Source: DASRYH01 sp035687245
Lineage (GTDB): Bacteria; Actinomycetota; Coriobacteriia; Anaerosomatales; PHET01
Reading direction: 5' to 3'
Assembly (NCBI GenBank): GCA_035687245.1
Contig: DASRYH010000017.1
Span: 1-52,001, forward strand
Length of the DNA stretch: 52,001 bases
The notes below the pieces were generated by a model. The model was not told where the DNA came from. It worked only from the letters and a program-made list of their open reading frames with translations, and did not search any database. A program made the translations under genes and the position numbers. This document shows, piece by piece, positions 1 through 8,148 of the stretch (the first letter of the stretch is position 1; each line of letters begins with the position of its first letter).

Positions 1-52
1 TACATCTAACGGTTCGTCGAGCCTGCCGGGGCTGCACGAACCCGACTGCAAT

Positions 53-86
53 AGGGGAAGATGACTCGAAGGAGTCGTCTTCCCCT
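53..86. terminator. Strong inverted repeat, likely intrinsic terminator
   Basis: A 15-bp stem (53-67 with 72-86, one G-U pair) closes a GAAG loop and is followed by a short T-rich stretch. It probably ends transcription of a gene lying left of the window and separates it from the DUF2277 gene. The symmetry means it could work in either direction. Confidence 0.75.
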
Positions 87-125
87 TGTCTTGGCCGCCA
101 AACACTCTCGCCGAAAGGCCGCGCG

Positions 126-401
126 ATGTGCCGTAACATCCACACGCTGTACAACTACGATCCTCCGGCCACGGAAAGCGAGATCCAGCTTGCCGCGCTG
201 CAGTACGTGCGCAAGGTGAGCGGTTATCGCGCGCCGTCGCAGGCCAACACCGAGGCGTTCGAACTCGCAGTGCGCGAGGTCGAAGCGGCGACCGCCAAGC
301 TGCTCGACTCGCTCGTCACCCACGCGCCGGCGCGAGACCGTGAGGTCGATGCGGCTCGCGCACGTGAGCGCTCGGCTCAACGCAGACAAGAAGGGCGCTG
401 A
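126..401 (+). CDS. DUF2277 family protein
   Basis: This 91-residue protein opens with MCRNIHTLYNYDPPAT, the hallmark start of the DUF2277 family, and carries the family's conserved QYVRKVSGYRAPS segment and the charged APARDREVDAARARERS tail. The length is normal for the family. The function of DUF2277 is not known; it is a small soluble protein with no signal peptide or membrane segment. The stop codon lies 3 bp before the next gene, so it is probably cotranscribed with the PatB-type lyase. The first conserved residues fix the start at the ATG. Confidence 0.85.
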   Translation: MCRNIHTLYNYDPPATESEIQLAALQYVRKVSGYRAPSQANTEAFELAVREVEAATAKLLDSLVTHAPARDREVDAARARERSAQRRQEGR

Positions 402-404
402 CAC

Positions 405-1550
405 ATGCCAGACCTGGACCTCGAGCGGCTTCGCTCGCTCACCTGCATCAAGTGGAGCTACTTCGACGGGGACGTCTTGCCGGCGTGGGTGGCCGACATG
501 GACCTGCCGCCGGCCGATGTCGTGCTGGATGCCGGGCGGGCGCTCTTCGATCGTGGCGACCTCGGCTACAACTTCGCGGCGCAAGCTCAGCTTCCCGAGG
601 TCTTTGCCGCGCGGCAGGAGCGGCGATTCGGCTGGAAGCTCGATCACGAGCGCGTGCGTGTGATCTGCGACGTGATGCAGGGTGTGGAGATGGCGGTTTG
701 GGCACACACCAAGCCGGGCGACGGCGTGGTACTGCTCACTCCCGTCTACCACCCGTTCTATCGCACGATTGCGAAGGCGGGCTGCCGCCTCGTGGACGTG
801 CCGCTGGAAGCGGACGGGTGGCGCCTGAACGCTGAGCGCCTCGAGGCAGCCATCGACGAGGGCACGCGCGTGCTGCTGCTGTGCAACCCGCACAACCCAG
901 CCGGCCGCACCTTCACGCGCGAGGAGCTACTCGCGATGGCCGACGTTGCGGAGCGCCACGACCTACTCGTGGTGAGCGACGAGATCTGGGCCGACCTCAC
1001 CTACACCGAGGGCGAGCACATTCCCTTCGCCTCGCTTTCCGAAGACGCCGCTTCGCGCACCATCACAATCACTGCGGCGAGCAAGGCCTTCAACATCGCC
1101 GGGCTGCGCACCGCCGTCATGCACGTCGGGCACGATGGCGTTCGCGCCGCGCTCAAGGCCATACCGCAGCACGTCTTCGGCGGGGTGTCGTCGCCGGGTG
1201 CTGAGGCGACACTCGCGGCCTGGACGAAGGGCGACGAGTGGCTTGCATCGACCGTCGCGCATCTCGCCGCCAACCGCGATCATCTCGCGACACGACTTGC
1301 CGAAGAGCTGCCGAGCGTGGGGTATCGCGTGCCCGAGGCGACCTACGTGGCCTGGCTCGACTTCCGCGGCGCCGGCTTTGGCGATAACCCCGCCAAGGAG
1401 CTACTGGAGACCGCGCGCGTGGGGCTGTCGACGGGCACCGACTTCGGCGCCGAGACAGGCAAGGGCTTCGCGCGGCTGAACTTCGCGACGACCCGCCCGA
1501 TCCTCGACGCGATCATCGACCGCATAGTGGCAGCAGCTACGCGAAGCTGA
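405..1550 (+). CDS. patB: PatB/MalY-type PLP-dependent C-S lyase (cystathionine beta-lyase family)
   Basis: A 381-residue fold-type I PLP enzyme of aminotransferase class I/II. The N-terminal KWSYFDGDVLPAWVADMD is typical of the PatB/MalY branch, which cleaves C-S bonds in cystathionine or cysteine conjugates, releasing pyruvate, ammonia and a thiol. CNPHNPAGRTF and the lysine of SKAFNIAGL (about K227, Schiff base with PLP) are present, as is the C-terminal arginine region (FARLNFATTRP). Length matches the family. The start lies directly after the DUF2277 stop. Whether the physiological substrate is cystathionine or another sulfur amino acid cannot be read from the sequence. The 3' end overlaps the convergent winged-helix gene by 14 bp. 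Confidence 0.88.
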   Translation: MPDLDLERLRSLTCIKWSYFDGDVLPAWVADMDLPPADVVLDAGRALFDRGDLGYNFAAQAQLPEVFAARQERRFGWKLDHERVRVICDVMQGVEMAVWAHTKPGDGVVLLTPVYHPFYRTIAKAGCRLVDVPLEADGWRLNAERLEAAIDEGTRVLLLCNPHNPAGRTFTREELLAMADVAERHDLLVVSDEIWADLTYTEGEHIPFASLSEDAASRTITITAASKAFNIAGLRTAVMHVGHDGVRAALKAIPQHVFGGVSSPGAEATLAAWTKGDEWLASTVAHLAANRDHLATRLAEELPSVGYRVPEATYVAWLDFRGAGFGDNPAKELLETARVGLSTGTDFGAETGKGFARLNFATTRPILDAIIDRIVAAATRS

Positions 1551-2658
1551 CCTCGTGGACGCTTTCGGGCGCCCACATGTCCAGCAGGCTCTCAGCCTCG
1601 CCGGCTGCGGCGTCGCGATCGGCCTTCGGCAGCCGACCGGCGGGCTTGATGATGACGCGCGCGGTCTTGCCGCGTTCGAGCCGCCAGACACCCACTACTA
1701 GCCCGTCGACGAGCAGGCTGCCGTGGGCGAAGCGCTGCGTCACCGAGATCATCCAGGGATGCCACTCATCGAAGGCGAAGCGCGAGCGGTCCGCGTGTCC
1801 GAGCAGCAGGTTGTCGAAGTCGTAGAGCAGACGGGCAGGCGCTGCGGTCTCGGCGCCCGGGCGCGGCGCGTCGGGAAGGTCGAAGAGCTCCCGACCGTCT
1901 TCGGCGGTGAAGGTGACGAGCTGCGGGCGCAGGCGCTCGAAGACCTCGCGCAGGCGGCTGAGTCGCGACCAGTTCTGGGCATCGGCGGGGGTCGCCGGAC
2001 CGAAGGCACCGAGGTAGCGAAGCACGAGCTCGTCGAGGATGACGCATGGCGTGTCGAGGGCGTCGCGGGCGGCGTCGGTTCCACCGGCCAGCCACTGGTC
2101 GAGGGGCGAGTGAGCCGCGTCCCCACTTGCGTTCCAGGTACCGCGCGGCGTCACCTGCACGAGCGGCACGCCCACGCGCACGGCCATCGGCAGGTCGTCC
2201 GGCGTGAACTGCGGCCACCGCTTCGCCAGCTCTGCGGCCAAGTCGCGGTTGTTGAGCGGGCCGGCAGCGAGTAGTCGGCGCCCTTCGGCAGTGATCTCGT
2301 CCGCGTGTTCCGCTAGAGGCCGGCGTCGCCCACTCATCGGTCGGGCAACGGCGGGCTGGAGCACTGGTCGCAGCCCAACCGCATCGCGGGCGGTCACGAG
2401 GTGAATCGTCGAGCGCATGAGTGCGATGCGCACGATCTCGCGCTGCTCGAGCAGCTGCGAGGCTTCGAGCGGATCGAAGTCGCGCAGCCTCGACCACAGT
2501 CCCGTGTACCAGGTGTTCACGGTCTGGGCCTGCAGGCCAACGAGGTGTTCGAGCGCGTCGGGCACGCTCATAGGCGCGCGCTCCAGGAGCAGCTGCCGGG
2601 CGAGTGTGGCACGGTTCAGCTCGCGCTGGGAGATTGGCGGACCGCTCGCCTTCGGCAT
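1537..2658 (-). CDS. Winged helix DNA-binding domain protein (HTH_42 / PF06224 type)
   Basis: A 373-residue protein resembling the actinobacterial family annotated as winged helix DNA-binding domain-containing protein. Recognisable pieces are ISQRELNRATLARQLLLER near the N-terminus, the LVGLQAQTVNTWYTGLWSRL segment, and a C-terminal half with LLYDFDNLLLGHADRSR and HGSLLVDGLVVGVW. Relatives include DNA-repair-associated proteins, but a function here is not established. The chosen ATG at 2658 gives the family's normal N-terminus; the frame stays open much further upstream, but that part overlaps the LysR gene. It begins 2 bp after the LysR stop, so the two are likely one operon. Confidence 0.75.
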   Translation of the reverse strand: MPKASGPPISQRELNRATLARQLLLERAPMSVPDALEHLVGLQAQTVNTWYTGLWSRLRDFDPLEASQLLEQREIVRIALMRSTIHLVTARDAVGLRPVLQPAVARPMSGRRRPLAEHADEITAEGRRLLAAGPLNNRDLAAELAKRWPQFTPDDLPMAVRVGVPLVQVTPRGTWNASGDAAHSPLDQWLAGGTDAARDALDTPCVILDELVLRYLGAFGPATPADAQNWSRLSRLREVFERLRPQLVTFTAEDGRELFDLPDAPRPGAETAAPARLLYDFDNLLLGHADRSRFAFDEWHPWMISVTQRFAHGSLLVDGLVVGVWRLERGKTARVIIKPAGRLPKADRDAAAGEAESLLDMWAPESVHEVSFA

Positions 2659-2660
2659 GC

Positions 2661-3593
2661 CTACACGCCCGCGGTGTCGCCGAAGCCTGCCGAGACCTCG
2701 TCGGCAGCCTGCCGAATCGCCGCGAGCACGGCCGCCATCTGCGGGGAGGGCGTGCTGCCCTGCCGAAGGGCCGCGAAGATGCGTCGCCGAAGCGGTACGT
2801 CGACGAGCGGCTTCAAGACGACGCCGGGGTAGGTGGTGTAGAGCGCGAGCGCGGGCACGAGCATGACGCCGAGCCCGGCGCTCACGGCGGCCAAGCTCAG
2901 CTGGTAGTCGATGCTGGAGAGCAACTCGATGCGCGGCTCGAAGCCGCAGTACGCGGTGGCTCGCAGCACGGCATCGCGGCACGGGTTGGGGTCGCGCGCG
3001 GCAAACCAGCGCTCACCTGCGAGCTGCTCAAGCCTCACCTCTTCGGCAGCCAAAGGGTGCGTTGAGGGCATCGCGAGGTAGACGGGCTCGCTCATCAGGT
3101 GCTCGATGTCGAAGCCCGGCGGGTTGCAGGCGGGGGCCAGCGTGTACTCGAGCCCGATCGCGATGTCGACGTTGCCGCTCTTGAGCTCGATGAGGCTTTC
3201 GGGCTGCTCGATGTCGGAGATGATGAAGTCGAGGGCGGGGTGGTCGCGCTCGAGCGAGACCGCTGCGGGAATGAGCACCGAGCGGCCTACGGTGGATGGC
3301 GCGGCCACAGTCACGGTGCCGGCGATCTCATCGCGTGCAAGCGCGAGGTCGGACTCGGCGCGCTCCACTTCGGCGAAGATGCGTTCGGTGTGGGCGACCA
3401 GCCGCTTGGCCGCAGGCGTGAGGCGCACGCGACGCCCGACGCGCTCGAGCAGCTGCACGCCGGTCTCCGCTTCCATCGCGCTCATGTGCTGCGAGACGGA
3501 AGGCGGCGTCATCCACAGCGCTTTGGCGGCCGCGGTGACGGTGCCGCGCTGGTCGATTTCCCGAAGGATTCTGAGGCGGTTGAGCGTCAACAT
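2661..3593 (-). CDS. LysR family transcriptional regulator
   Basis: A 310-residue regulator with an N-terminal winged HTH (MLTLNRLRILREIDQRGTV followed by AAAKALWMTPPSVSQHMSAM, about residues 1-60) and a periplasmic-binding-protein-like effector domain (about 85-295). It is divergent from an EamA exporter gene, the usual arrangement in which the LysR protein controls the neighbour. The start at 3593 is chosen because the HTH begins there; a long upstream in-frame extension has no family resemblance. The effector is unknown; amino acid or metabolite export is a reasonable guess from the neighbour. Confidence 0.9.
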   Translation of the reverse strand: MLTLNRLRILREIDQRGTVTAAAKALWMTPPSVSQHMSAMEAETGVQLLERVGRRVRLTPAAKRLVAHTERIFAEVERAESDLALARDEIAGTVTVAAPSTVGRSVLIPAAVSLERDHPALDFIISDIEQPESLIELKSGNVDIAIGLEYTLAPACNPPGFDIEHLMSEPVYLAMPSTHPLAAEEVRLEQLAGERWFAARDPNPCRDAVLRATAYCGFEPRIELLSSIDYQLSLAAVSAGLGVMLVPALALYTTYPGVVLKPLVDVPLRRRIFAALRQGSTPSPQMAAVLAAIRQAADEVSAGFGDTAGV

Positions 3594-3606
3594 TAGGTAC
3601 AGCCTA

Positions 3607-3626
3607 ACGATACGTTCGCGAATCGT
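3607..3626. promoter_or_regulatory. Candidate LysR operator (ACGAT-N10-ATCGT)
   Basis: An inverted repeat with 5-bp arms separated by 10 bp lies between the divergent LysR and EamA genes, 14 bp upstream of the LysR start. It fits the LysR-type T-N11-A dyad idea and is the only clear dyad in the 99-bp gap. Assignment rests on position and symmetry only. Confidence 0.45.
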
Positions 3627-3692
3627 AAATGGACGCGAACAATCGTGCAGGGCAGGATAGGGTTCCAGTAAGCATCTGTTGAGGGGGCGGAC

Positions 3693-4631
3693 ATGGAGCA
3701 CTTGTCGAAGGCGGACCGGGGTCGAGCCATCGCAGCGCTGCTCACCGCCGTCGTACTCTTCGGCTCTGCGTTCGTGGGCATCCGCGCCGTCATTGGCGCC
3801 AACGCGTTCACCGCAGGCCAGCTCACCGCGTTCCGCCTGCTGGTCGCCGCCGTGCTGCTTGGCGTGATCGCAGCGTTCCAAGGCGGAGTCCGCGTGCCGA
3901 AGGGCCGCGACTGGCTGCCCTTCATCTACCTCGGCGTCTTCGGCCAGGCGTTCTATCAGATCATCCTCGGGCTAGGGGAGCGCACCGTCGACGGTGGCAC
4001 CGCCGCGCTGCTCGTCTCGTGTTCGCCGATCGTCGCCTCTGTACTCGCGGTCGCGTTTCTTGGCGAGCGACTCACCTGGCAGGGCTGGGTGGGTTCCGGC
4101 ATCGCCTTTGCCGGCGCTGGCGTGATCGCCTCTTCGGCGGGAGTCTCGATCCACATGAACACCGGCGTGCTGCTGGTGCTGGGGGCGACGCTGCTGTGGG
4201 CCTCCTACCAGGTCGTCCAGAAGATCGTCGCCGCCGGCTACAGTCCGCTCGAGCTCACCGCGTGGCCCACGTGGATCGCTGTCGTAGCGCTCATCCCATG
4301 GATCGTTCAGCTGCCGAAGGCGATTGCAGGTGCACCCCTTTCGGCAAGCATGGCGGCCGTCTATCTGGGGGCTTTCTCGTCGGTCGCCGGCTTCCTCGCG
4401 TGGTCGTATGCGATCCGCAGACTTCCGGTGGTGGTTTCGTCTAACGCGCTGTTCGCGGTGCCTGTGGCCGCGGCCATCGTGGGCTGGCTCGTGTTGGGCG
4501 AGACACCCGCGCCGCTTGCCCTGGTGGGCGCCGCCGTCGTGATCTCGGGAGTCGCGCTGATGCAGCTCATGGGCCGCCCCGCGCGCGTCGCCGAGCCAGC
4601 CGCAGCAGCCGTGGAGCCGGCAGAGGCCTGA
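3693..4631 (+). CDS. EamA/DMT superfamily exporter
   Basis: A 312-residue membrane protein with about ten hydrophobic helices arranged as two EamA repeats (roughly residues 10-140 and 155-290), each ending in the typical FLGERLTWQGWVGSGIAFAG or LGETPAPLALVGAAVVISG signature. DMT-family EamA proteins usually export amino acids or small metabolites across the cytoplasmic membrane. The Ala-rich tail after the last helix is cytosolic. It is transcribed divergently from a LysR gene that probably regulates it. The substrate cannot be read from the sequence. Confidence 0.88.
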   Translation: MEHLSKADRGRAIAALLTAVVLFGSAFVGIRAVIGANAFTAGQLTAFRLLVAAVLLGVIAAFQGGVRVPKGRDWLPFIYLGVFGQAFYQIILGLGERTVDGGTAALLVSCSPIVASVLAVAFLGERLTWQGWVGSGIAFAGAGVIASSAGVSIHMNTGVLLVLGATLLWASYQVVQKIVAAGYSPLELTAWPTWIAVVALIPWIVQLPKAIAGAPLSASMAAVYLGAFSSVAGFLAWSYAIRRLPVVVSSNALFAVPVAAAIVGWLVLGETPAPLALVGAAVVISGVALMQLMGRPARVAEPAAAAVEPAEA

Positions 4632-4669
4632 CCATGCGATCGGCTCGGCGCGCGGCGCGATGGTAGCCG

Positions 4670-5269
4670 CTACTCCGCCTCGCCGAAGGCCGACTTCGCG
4701 AGTTCGCGGGCGTGCTCGCGTACGCCGGCGGGCCATTCGCGCGTGAGCTTCGTGAAGGCATCGCGGTCGTTGGCGTAGAGCGCGCGCATCGCGTTCTCGT
4801 AGCCGGGCGCGTCTCCGGCGAGCGCCGAAGCGAAGCGGTAGACGGCATCGCGTGCCTCGCGCTGACGGTCTGCTCCAGCGCCCTCGCGGCGAGCGTTCTC
4901 CACGAGCTTTCGCAGCGTCACCGACGCGCCGCCGGGCTGCGATGCGAGCCACTCCCAGTGGCGCGGCAGCAGCGTGATCTCGCGCGCGACCACGCCGAGC
5001 TTCGGGCGCCCGGGACCGCGGCGCGGCTCGCCGTCCGCACCTTCGGCCGCCTCGACCAGGGGTTTCGGAAGGCGAGCGAGCACGTCGGCATCCGAGCCAC
5101 GGAAGTCGATCTCGACCGGGTGGCTGGTCACGGCGTCGTAGATGAGCAGCGAGCGGGGGTCGCGTGCATCGACGAGCTTCTTGGCGGCCAACGCGACTTC
5201 AGCGAGCGAGCCGCGGGCGACGAGATCGGAGCCGGCGAACGCGATGGCGGTGTCAGAGGGCGAGCGCAT
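4670..5269 (-). CDS. DUF2239 family protein
   Basis: A 199-residue soluble protein with the DUF2239 core, seen as GPGRPKLGVVAREITLLP, RHWEWLASQPGGASVTLRKL and the following VENARRE. The N-terminal part (FAGSDLVARGSLAEVALAAK) also fits. Its function is unknown; the basic GRPKLG segment hints at nucleic-acid contact, but that is inference. The ATG at 5269 is preceded by an AAGGA ribosome site eight bases away, and a good promoter lies upstream. It is a single-gene unit convergent with the EamA gene. Confidence 0.82.
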   Translation of the reverse strand: MRSPSDTAIAFAGSDLVARGSLAEVALAAKKLVDARDPRSLLIYDAVTSHPVEIDFRGSDADVLARLPKPLVEAAEGADGEPRRGPGRPKLGVVAREITLLPRHWEWLASQPGGASVTLRKLVENARREGAGADRQREARDAVYRFASALAGDAPGYENAMRALYANDRDAFTKLTREWPAGVREHARELAKSAFGEAE

Positions 5270-5303
5270 AGTGAGGTCCTTCGGCAGGGTTCGTGTTGGG
5301 TAA

Positions 5304-5333
5304 GATTCTACCCGGGTGAAATCGCTTCGGCAA
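5304..5333 (-). promoter_or_regulatory. Candidate sigma-70-type promoter for the DUF2239 gene
   Basis: On the minus strand, TTGCCG (5333-5328) and TAGAAT (5309-5304) are separated by 18 bp and lie 34 bp before the start codon. Two direct copies of CCGGRTGAAAT (5312-5322 and 5340-5350, 28 bp apart) overlap or flank it and might bind a regulator. A GGGTA/TACCC hairpin also overlaps the -10. Confidence 0.45.
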
Positions 5334-5417
5334 TATCGTCCGGATGAAATTACTGGAGGAGGCGGTTGCGCTAGGATGCACCTCACCGGCGTTTGAGTCA
5401 GACATGAAGGAGTTCAT

Positions 5418-5699
5418 ATGCAGAAGGCAGCGGCGCGCCACATCCTCGTCGGCTCTGAGGAGCAGGCCAACGACCTCAAGCAGCAGATCGCGGACGGTGC
5501 GGACTTCGCCGACCTCGCGCAGCAGCACTCGACCTGCCCGTCGGGTGCGCGCGGTGGCGACCTTGGCGAGTTCTACCCCGGCCAGATGGTCAAGGAGTTC
5601 AACGACGTGTGCTTCGGCGAGGCTGTTGGCGTCGTGCACGGCCCCGTGAAGACGCAGTTCGGCTACCACCTGATCGAGGTCACGAAGCGCGAGGACTAG
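5418..5699 (+). CDS. ppiC: Parvulin-type peptidyl-prolyl cis-trans isomerase
   Basis: A 93-residue single-domain parvulin. It contains the family signature ARHILV at the start, then GGDLGEFYPGQMVKEF and the C-terminal KTQFGYHLIEVTKRED. There is no signal peptide, so it acts in the cytoplasm and resembles E. coli PpiC, which isomerises prolyl peptide bonds in folding proteins. An AAGGAG ribosome site lies seven bases before the ATG. It stands alone between divergent and convergent neighbours. Confidence 0.92.
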   Translation: MQKAAARHILVGSEEQANDLKQQIADGADFADLAQQHSTCPSGARGGDLGEFYPGQMVKEFNDVCFGEAVGVVHGPVKTQFGYHLIEVTKRED

Positions 5700-5764
5700 T
5701 TCGCGCATGCGGCGAGAACGGCTCGTGCCGCCTCGCCTGAAGAGCGATTCGCGTGCGGGGTGGC

Positions 5765-6997
5765 CTAGTGCCACTCCGCACGGACGCTCGCCAGACCCGG
5801 CACCCAGGCGTGCAGGATGTCGCCTGCCAAGGGCAGCCACGTTGATGGCGCCTCCGAAGACCCTTCGGAGTTGCGGCCGTCAGCCATCAGCATTCGCGAA
5901 CCCGCGTGGCCCGACTGCTCGTGCATGAGACTACCCGTGGTGGCGTCGAAGACGCCCACCCAGCCCTCGAGCGACGCCGTGGCCCCGCCGAACTCGCGCA
6001 CGCGCTCGGATGCGGTCTCCAGCACGGCGACTGCCGTGGAGCGTCCGGCAAGAACGCGCGTCGTGTGGCGCAGCATCTCCACGAGCTCCGCCTGTCGCGG
6101 GGTGGGGACGCCTGAGATCGAGCAGACGGCAACGAACACGCGGCCGGAACCGACGGCGTGCACGTCGAGCAGCAGCCCGGGCTGCTGAGCGGGCGGCAGA
6201 GTGATCTGCACGCGGCCGGGGCCCCACGGTTCGTCATCGAGCTTTGGCCTCACGAGGCCTTCGGCAGTGAGCTCGAAGCGCAGCTGCCTTTCGGCGCTGA
6301 CCGTCGCAGGCACGACCGGCACGACTCCGGGCTCGAGGTTCTCAGTGGCAGGCAGCGGGTTGCGGCCTGCGATCGCCGGCGGCCCATCGGGTTGGGACGG
6401 CACGACTTCGGCGACGTCGTCCCACAGACGCTCGACTGCGAGCGCGGTGATTCTCGCTGCAGCCTGCAGGAGCCTCTCCAGGTCGTTGCCGAAGTGCGTC
6501 ACCTGCGACCACTCGAGCATCATCACGCCGAAGCGGCGCGTGGACGTGCCCAGCGGGAGTACCGCGGTTGCTTGTGCTGAGATCAGCCCGCGCCAGCGCG
6601 CGGTGCCGTCGGAAGGGTCGTCGGAGGAGTCGTAGACGCTACCCACGAAGTGCGGCTCGCCAGTGGTGTAGACGACCGCTACCTCTGCCTGCTCGTTCAC
6701 CGCGACACGGGTGGCATCGCCAAGAAGCGGGGCGTGCGGTCCGACCAGCGCGGCAATCTCAAGCCGCTCGTCGAAGGCGTCGTCGGTCGATGCGAGTGCG
6801 ACGAAACCGCTTGCGGCACCCAGCGCATCGGAGCACGCCTGGAGGCAGTCGAGCGCGGCCTGCTTCAGCTCGACGGCTTCGGCGGCGATTCTCGTGAGCT
6901 CCTCGAGCAGCAGGACCTCGGCCTCGTCTTCGGCAAAGGCGCGCACCGCAGCGTCGTCCTCCAGCCGATCGGACCTGTGTCGCTTATGAGCGCTCAA
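5765..6997 (-). CDS. GAF domain protein with degenerate SpoIIE/PP2C-like C-terminus
   Basis: A 410-residue cytosolic protein. Residues about 30-200 look like a GAF sensor domain (ALDCLQACSDALGAASGFVA, followed later by RFGVMMLEWSQVTHFG). The C-terminal part has the layout of an RsbU/SpoIIE phosphatase: VFVAVCSISGVPTPRQAELV sits where DVxGHG normally lies, and a GSLMHEQSGHAGSRMLMADG segment resembles the usual aGHppxll motif. The metal-binding aspartates are missing, so it would be a pseudophosphatase if the fold is right. This reading is inference. No obvious operon partner; the next gene upstream is cysM-like, 104 bp away. Confidence 0.6.
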   Translation of the reverse strand: MSAHKRHRSDRLEDDAAVRAFAEDEAEVLLLEELTRIAAEAVELKQAALDCLQACSDALGAASGFVALASTDDAFDERLEIAALVGPHAPLLGDATRVAVNEQAEVAVVYTTGEPHFVGSVYDSSDDPSDGTARWRGLISAQATAVLPLGTSTRRFGVMMLEWSQVTHFGNDLERLLQAAARITALAVERLWDDVAEVVPSQPDGPPAIAGRNPLPATENLEPGVVPVVPATVSAERQLRFELTAEGLVRPKLDDEPWGPGRVQITLPPAQQPGLLLDVHAVGSGRVFVAVCSISGVPTPRQAELVEMLRHTTRVLAGRSTAVAVLETASERVREFGGATASLEGWVGVFDATTGSLMHEQSGHAGSRMLMADGRNSEGSSEAPSTWLPLAGDILHAWVPGLASVRAEWH

Positions 6998-7101
6998 CGC
7001 TCCCCTTCGGAGTAGCCGTGCACGTGAATGGGCTGCGGGCGTCCGTCGTCATCTTAGCTTGCGGGGTCTCACCTGCAGGTTTCGGCAAGTGAGGGCCTGA
7101 G

Positions 7102-8055
7102 CTAGAGGACGGACTGCAGGTAGCCGATGGCCTTCTGGCTGCTATCGGGCAAGACCGCGACGCCGATGCCTTCGGCGCCGTTGGACGCTAGCCACTTTGT
7201 CGCGCCCGCCACGACAGCCGCGCTCGAAGCGCCAGCAAGCAGCACCTCTTCGGCATGCAGGCGGCGTGTCATCGCGGCAGTCTCATCGTCGTCGACATGC
7301 ACCACGTCGTCTATCACCGAGCGGTCGAGCACGCCCGGAACGCTCGTTTCCTCGAGGTTCTTGAGCCCGGAGATGTGGTGGCCCGCGACCGGCTCGATGG
7401 CCACGATGCGGATGTCGGGGTTGCGCTCCCTCAGATAACGGCCGGCGCCGGTGATCGTGCCCGTGGTCCCGAAGCCCGCAAAGAGGTAGTCGATTCGCCC
7501 GCCCGTCTGCGCCCAGATCTCGGGGCCGGTGGTCTCATAGTGCGCGCGCGGGTTGTCGAGGTTCGCGTACTGGTTGGGCATCACGTAGAGCTCGGGGGAT
7601 TCGGCGACGAGCTGCTCTGCGATCTCTATCGCGGCGTCCATCGGGTGCATCGGGCTTTCGGGCAGCGTGCGCACAACTTGCGCACCCAATGCCTCGATGA
7701 GCACCGTCTTCTCGTGCGGCATCGTGTGCGGTACGACCACGATGGCCGGATGGCCCAGCAGGCGAGCGATGCCCGCGATGGCGATGCCGGTGTTGCCGGA
7801 GGTGGGCTCCACAATCGTCTTGCCGGCGAGTTCGCCGCGGCGCTCCATAGACTCGAGCAGCCAGCGAGCGGTGCGGTCCTTCACCGAGCCGAAGGGGTTC
7901 ATCCACTCAAGCTTGGCGTACAGAGTGCTTGAAGGCGGTGCCACACGCGTGAGCGCAACAAGCGGCGTAGGCGCGTCGGCGTCGCCGATCATGTCGAGTA
8001 GCGAGTCGTAGCGTCTACGTTGCGGGTCCGAGCCGAGCAACCCGTGAGGTGTCAT
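7102..8055 (-). CDS. cysM: Cysteine synthase family enzyme, CysM-like
   Basis: A 317-residue fold-type II PLP enzyme. NPFGSVKDR supplies the PLP lysine (K59), EPTSGNTGI (83-91) the phosphate/substrate loop, and GFGTTGTITG the glycine loop. The N-terminal YDSLLDMIG and overall spacing are close to mycobacterial CysM, which makes cysteine from O-phosphoserine and a sulfide carrier. Whether this enzyme uses O-acetylserine or O-phosphoserine is not decided by the sequence; no CysO or Mec gene is adjacent. It pairs thematically with the C-S lyase at the start of the window. Confidence 0.87.
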   Translation of the reverse strand: MTPHGLLGSDPQRRRYDSLLDMIGDADAPTPLVALTRVAPPSSTLYAKLEWMNPFGSVKDRTARWLLESMERRGELAGKTIVEPTSGNTGIAIAGIARLLGHPAIVVVPHTMPHEKTVLIEALGAQVVRTLPESPMHPMDAAIEIAEQLVAESPELYVMPNQYANLDNPRAHYETTGPEIWAQTGGRIDYLFAGFGTTGTITGAGRYLRERNPDIRIVAIEPVAGHHISGLKNLEETSVPGVLDRSVIDDVVHVDDDETAAMTRRLHAEEVLLAGASSAAVVAGATKWLASNGAEGIGVAVLPDSSQKAIGYLQSVL

Positions 8056-8148
8056 GTGTCAGCCGCCAAACGTCGATGATGCAGTGAACGGTAGGAGTAG
8101 GATACCTGTGCTCAGCGCGCCCTGCCGACTGGCGGGTAAGGAGTGACC

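Noticed and set aside
2659..2982. A longer N-terminus for the winged-helix protein.
   Set aside because: It would overlap the LysR coding sequence and is compositionally a shadow; the family N-terminus begins at 2658.
3594..3881. A longer N-terminus for the LysR regulator.
   Set aside because: The HTH starts at residue 1 from 3593, and the extension would run through the divergent promoter into the EamA gene.
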